A DNA stretch of 20,817 nucleotides. Origin: a virus. The stretch is taken from the IMG/VR virus record IMGVR_UViG_3300021347_000052, positions 1 to 20,817 of that record; one strand, 5' to 3'. Under the pieces are notes generated by a model that was not told the origin of the DNA, made no database searches, and was given only the letters and a program-made list of their open reading frames with translations. The position numbers and the translations under genes were made by a program. Positions 20,346 to 20,817 of the stretch are shown one piece after another. How positions within the stretch are numbered: position 1 is the first letter of the stretch; each line of letters opens with the position of its first letter.

Positions 20346-20817
20346 TTACTTTGCGGCGAGATTTTGAGCAGAAAAGCCCATTCTGTTGACAAACTTGAGT
20401 CCATTAGCAACGAAACCTTCATGTGTTTCACTACCATCGTCTAAGTATCCTTTAACAGGACTAGCCTCTGCGGCTTTGTCTAATTGATCTACGATGTTCT
20501 GTTTTAGATTATACAATGCAATCCAAATCTTAAATGCACCTATGACACCGTCTTTGTGAGCATTGAAATGATTAGTAATTTTAGTACGCATTGAGTCAGT
20601 CATTGGACGTTGCTCAATGAATTGAAGGAAATCATTATATAAGTTAGATAAGTCTTTTGCTACAATTTTTTTATTGATGAATACAGTAAACAAAGAGTTG
20701 AATGCGTTACGTGCTTGTGGTGCTGAATTCATTAGAATACGAACAGCATCACCATGTTGAGCAATTTCTGCTTCTGCTTGTGACTTTAACTTAGTAGGCA
20801 TCTTAATCTTAGGTGTG
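20346..20817 (-). CDS. C-terminal part of a phage protein running off the window
   Basis: The frame is open to the window end: the codons before the first internal ATG (20801) are sense (T-P-K-I-K), and no clear Shine-Dalgarno precedes that ATG, so the gene probably starts outside. The visible 151 residues are helical. The end (GYLDDGSETHEGFVANGLKF then VNRMGFSAQNLAAK) resembles, from memory, the C-terminus of a large T4-like cyanophage/pelagiphage family (DUF6267-type, with an EGFV...KLV-R-EFS ending). The function of that family is not established here. A 30-residue helix precedes the ending (IWIALYNLKQNIVDQLDKAA). Confidence 0.55.
   Translation of the reverse strand, partial: TPKIKMPTKLKSQAEAEIAQHGDAVRILMNSAPQARNAFNSLFTVFINKKIVAKDLSNLYNDFLQFIEQRPMTDSMRTKITNHFNAHKDGVIGAFKIWIALYNLKQNIVDQLDKAAEASPVKGYLDDGSETHEGFVANGLKFVNRMGFSAQNLAAK

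Overview
The window looks like a piece of the structural and accessory region of an AT-rich, T4-like contractile-tailed phage, most likely marine. The best phage markers are the N-terminal 509 residues of a gp18-type tail sheath protein, a gp15-type tail-sheath terminator with the T4 gp15 start pattern and position next to a gp14-like neck protein, a gp1-type deoxynucleoside monophosphate kinase, a long beta-repeat tail fibre, and T4-style late promoters (TAAATA core). The host cannot be read directly. Gene content and low GC resemble T4-like phages of SAR11 and marine cyanobacteria, but no photosynthesis gene or tRNA gene is present.

Layout. At 1-1527 (-) is the partial tail sheath. At 1653-2003 (+) is a small zinc-ribbon/HNH-like protein whose 3' end overlaps the dNMP kinase (1986-2606, -). 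A minus-strand block at 2659-5441 runs from a gp13-like neck protein through a glycosyltransferase-like protein to an SGNH hydrolase-like protein. At 5475-7380 (-) a conserved-looking unknown protein is followed by a second SGNH-like protein. The plus strand then carries gp14-like, gp15 and a Nudix hydrolase (7501-11300). These converge on a class II aldolase/adducin-like gene (11398-12120, -). Next, all on the minus strand, come a holin-accessory-like coiled-coil membrane protein, a 150-residue protein, the 845-residue tail fibre, a PD-(D/E)XK nuclease, a third SGNH-like protein and an A-type Fe-S carrier. The right end holds four linked unknown or acidic genes, a strong terminator, a 123-residue protein and a gene running off the edge.

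Transcription logic. Three good sigma70-type promoters (TTGACA/TACAAT, TTGAAT/TACAAT, TTTACA/TATAAT, all with 17-base spacers) precede the kinase, the 380-residue unknown and the Fe-S carrier operon, suggesting host-polymerase early expression. Eleven TAAATA late-promoter-like sites precede gene starts. They fall into two classes: structural genes with a 22-100 base leader and a Shine-Dalgarno (three with hairpins in the leader), and genes whose ATG lies exactly 5 bases (once 6) after the motif. The second spacing places the start codon at the expected T4 late +1, i.e. predicted leaderless mRNAs.

The genes fit virion assembly (sheath, neck, terminator, fibre), nucleotide and DNA metabolism (kinase, nuclease, Nudix), and host-metabolism or surface modification (Fe-S carrier, aldolase-like, glycosyltransferase-like, three SGNH proteins). 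No intergenic stretch exceeds 300 bases; the longest are about 95-136 bases and hold promoters, leaders or terminators. No CRISPR array, insertion sequence, rRNA or tRNA was seen.
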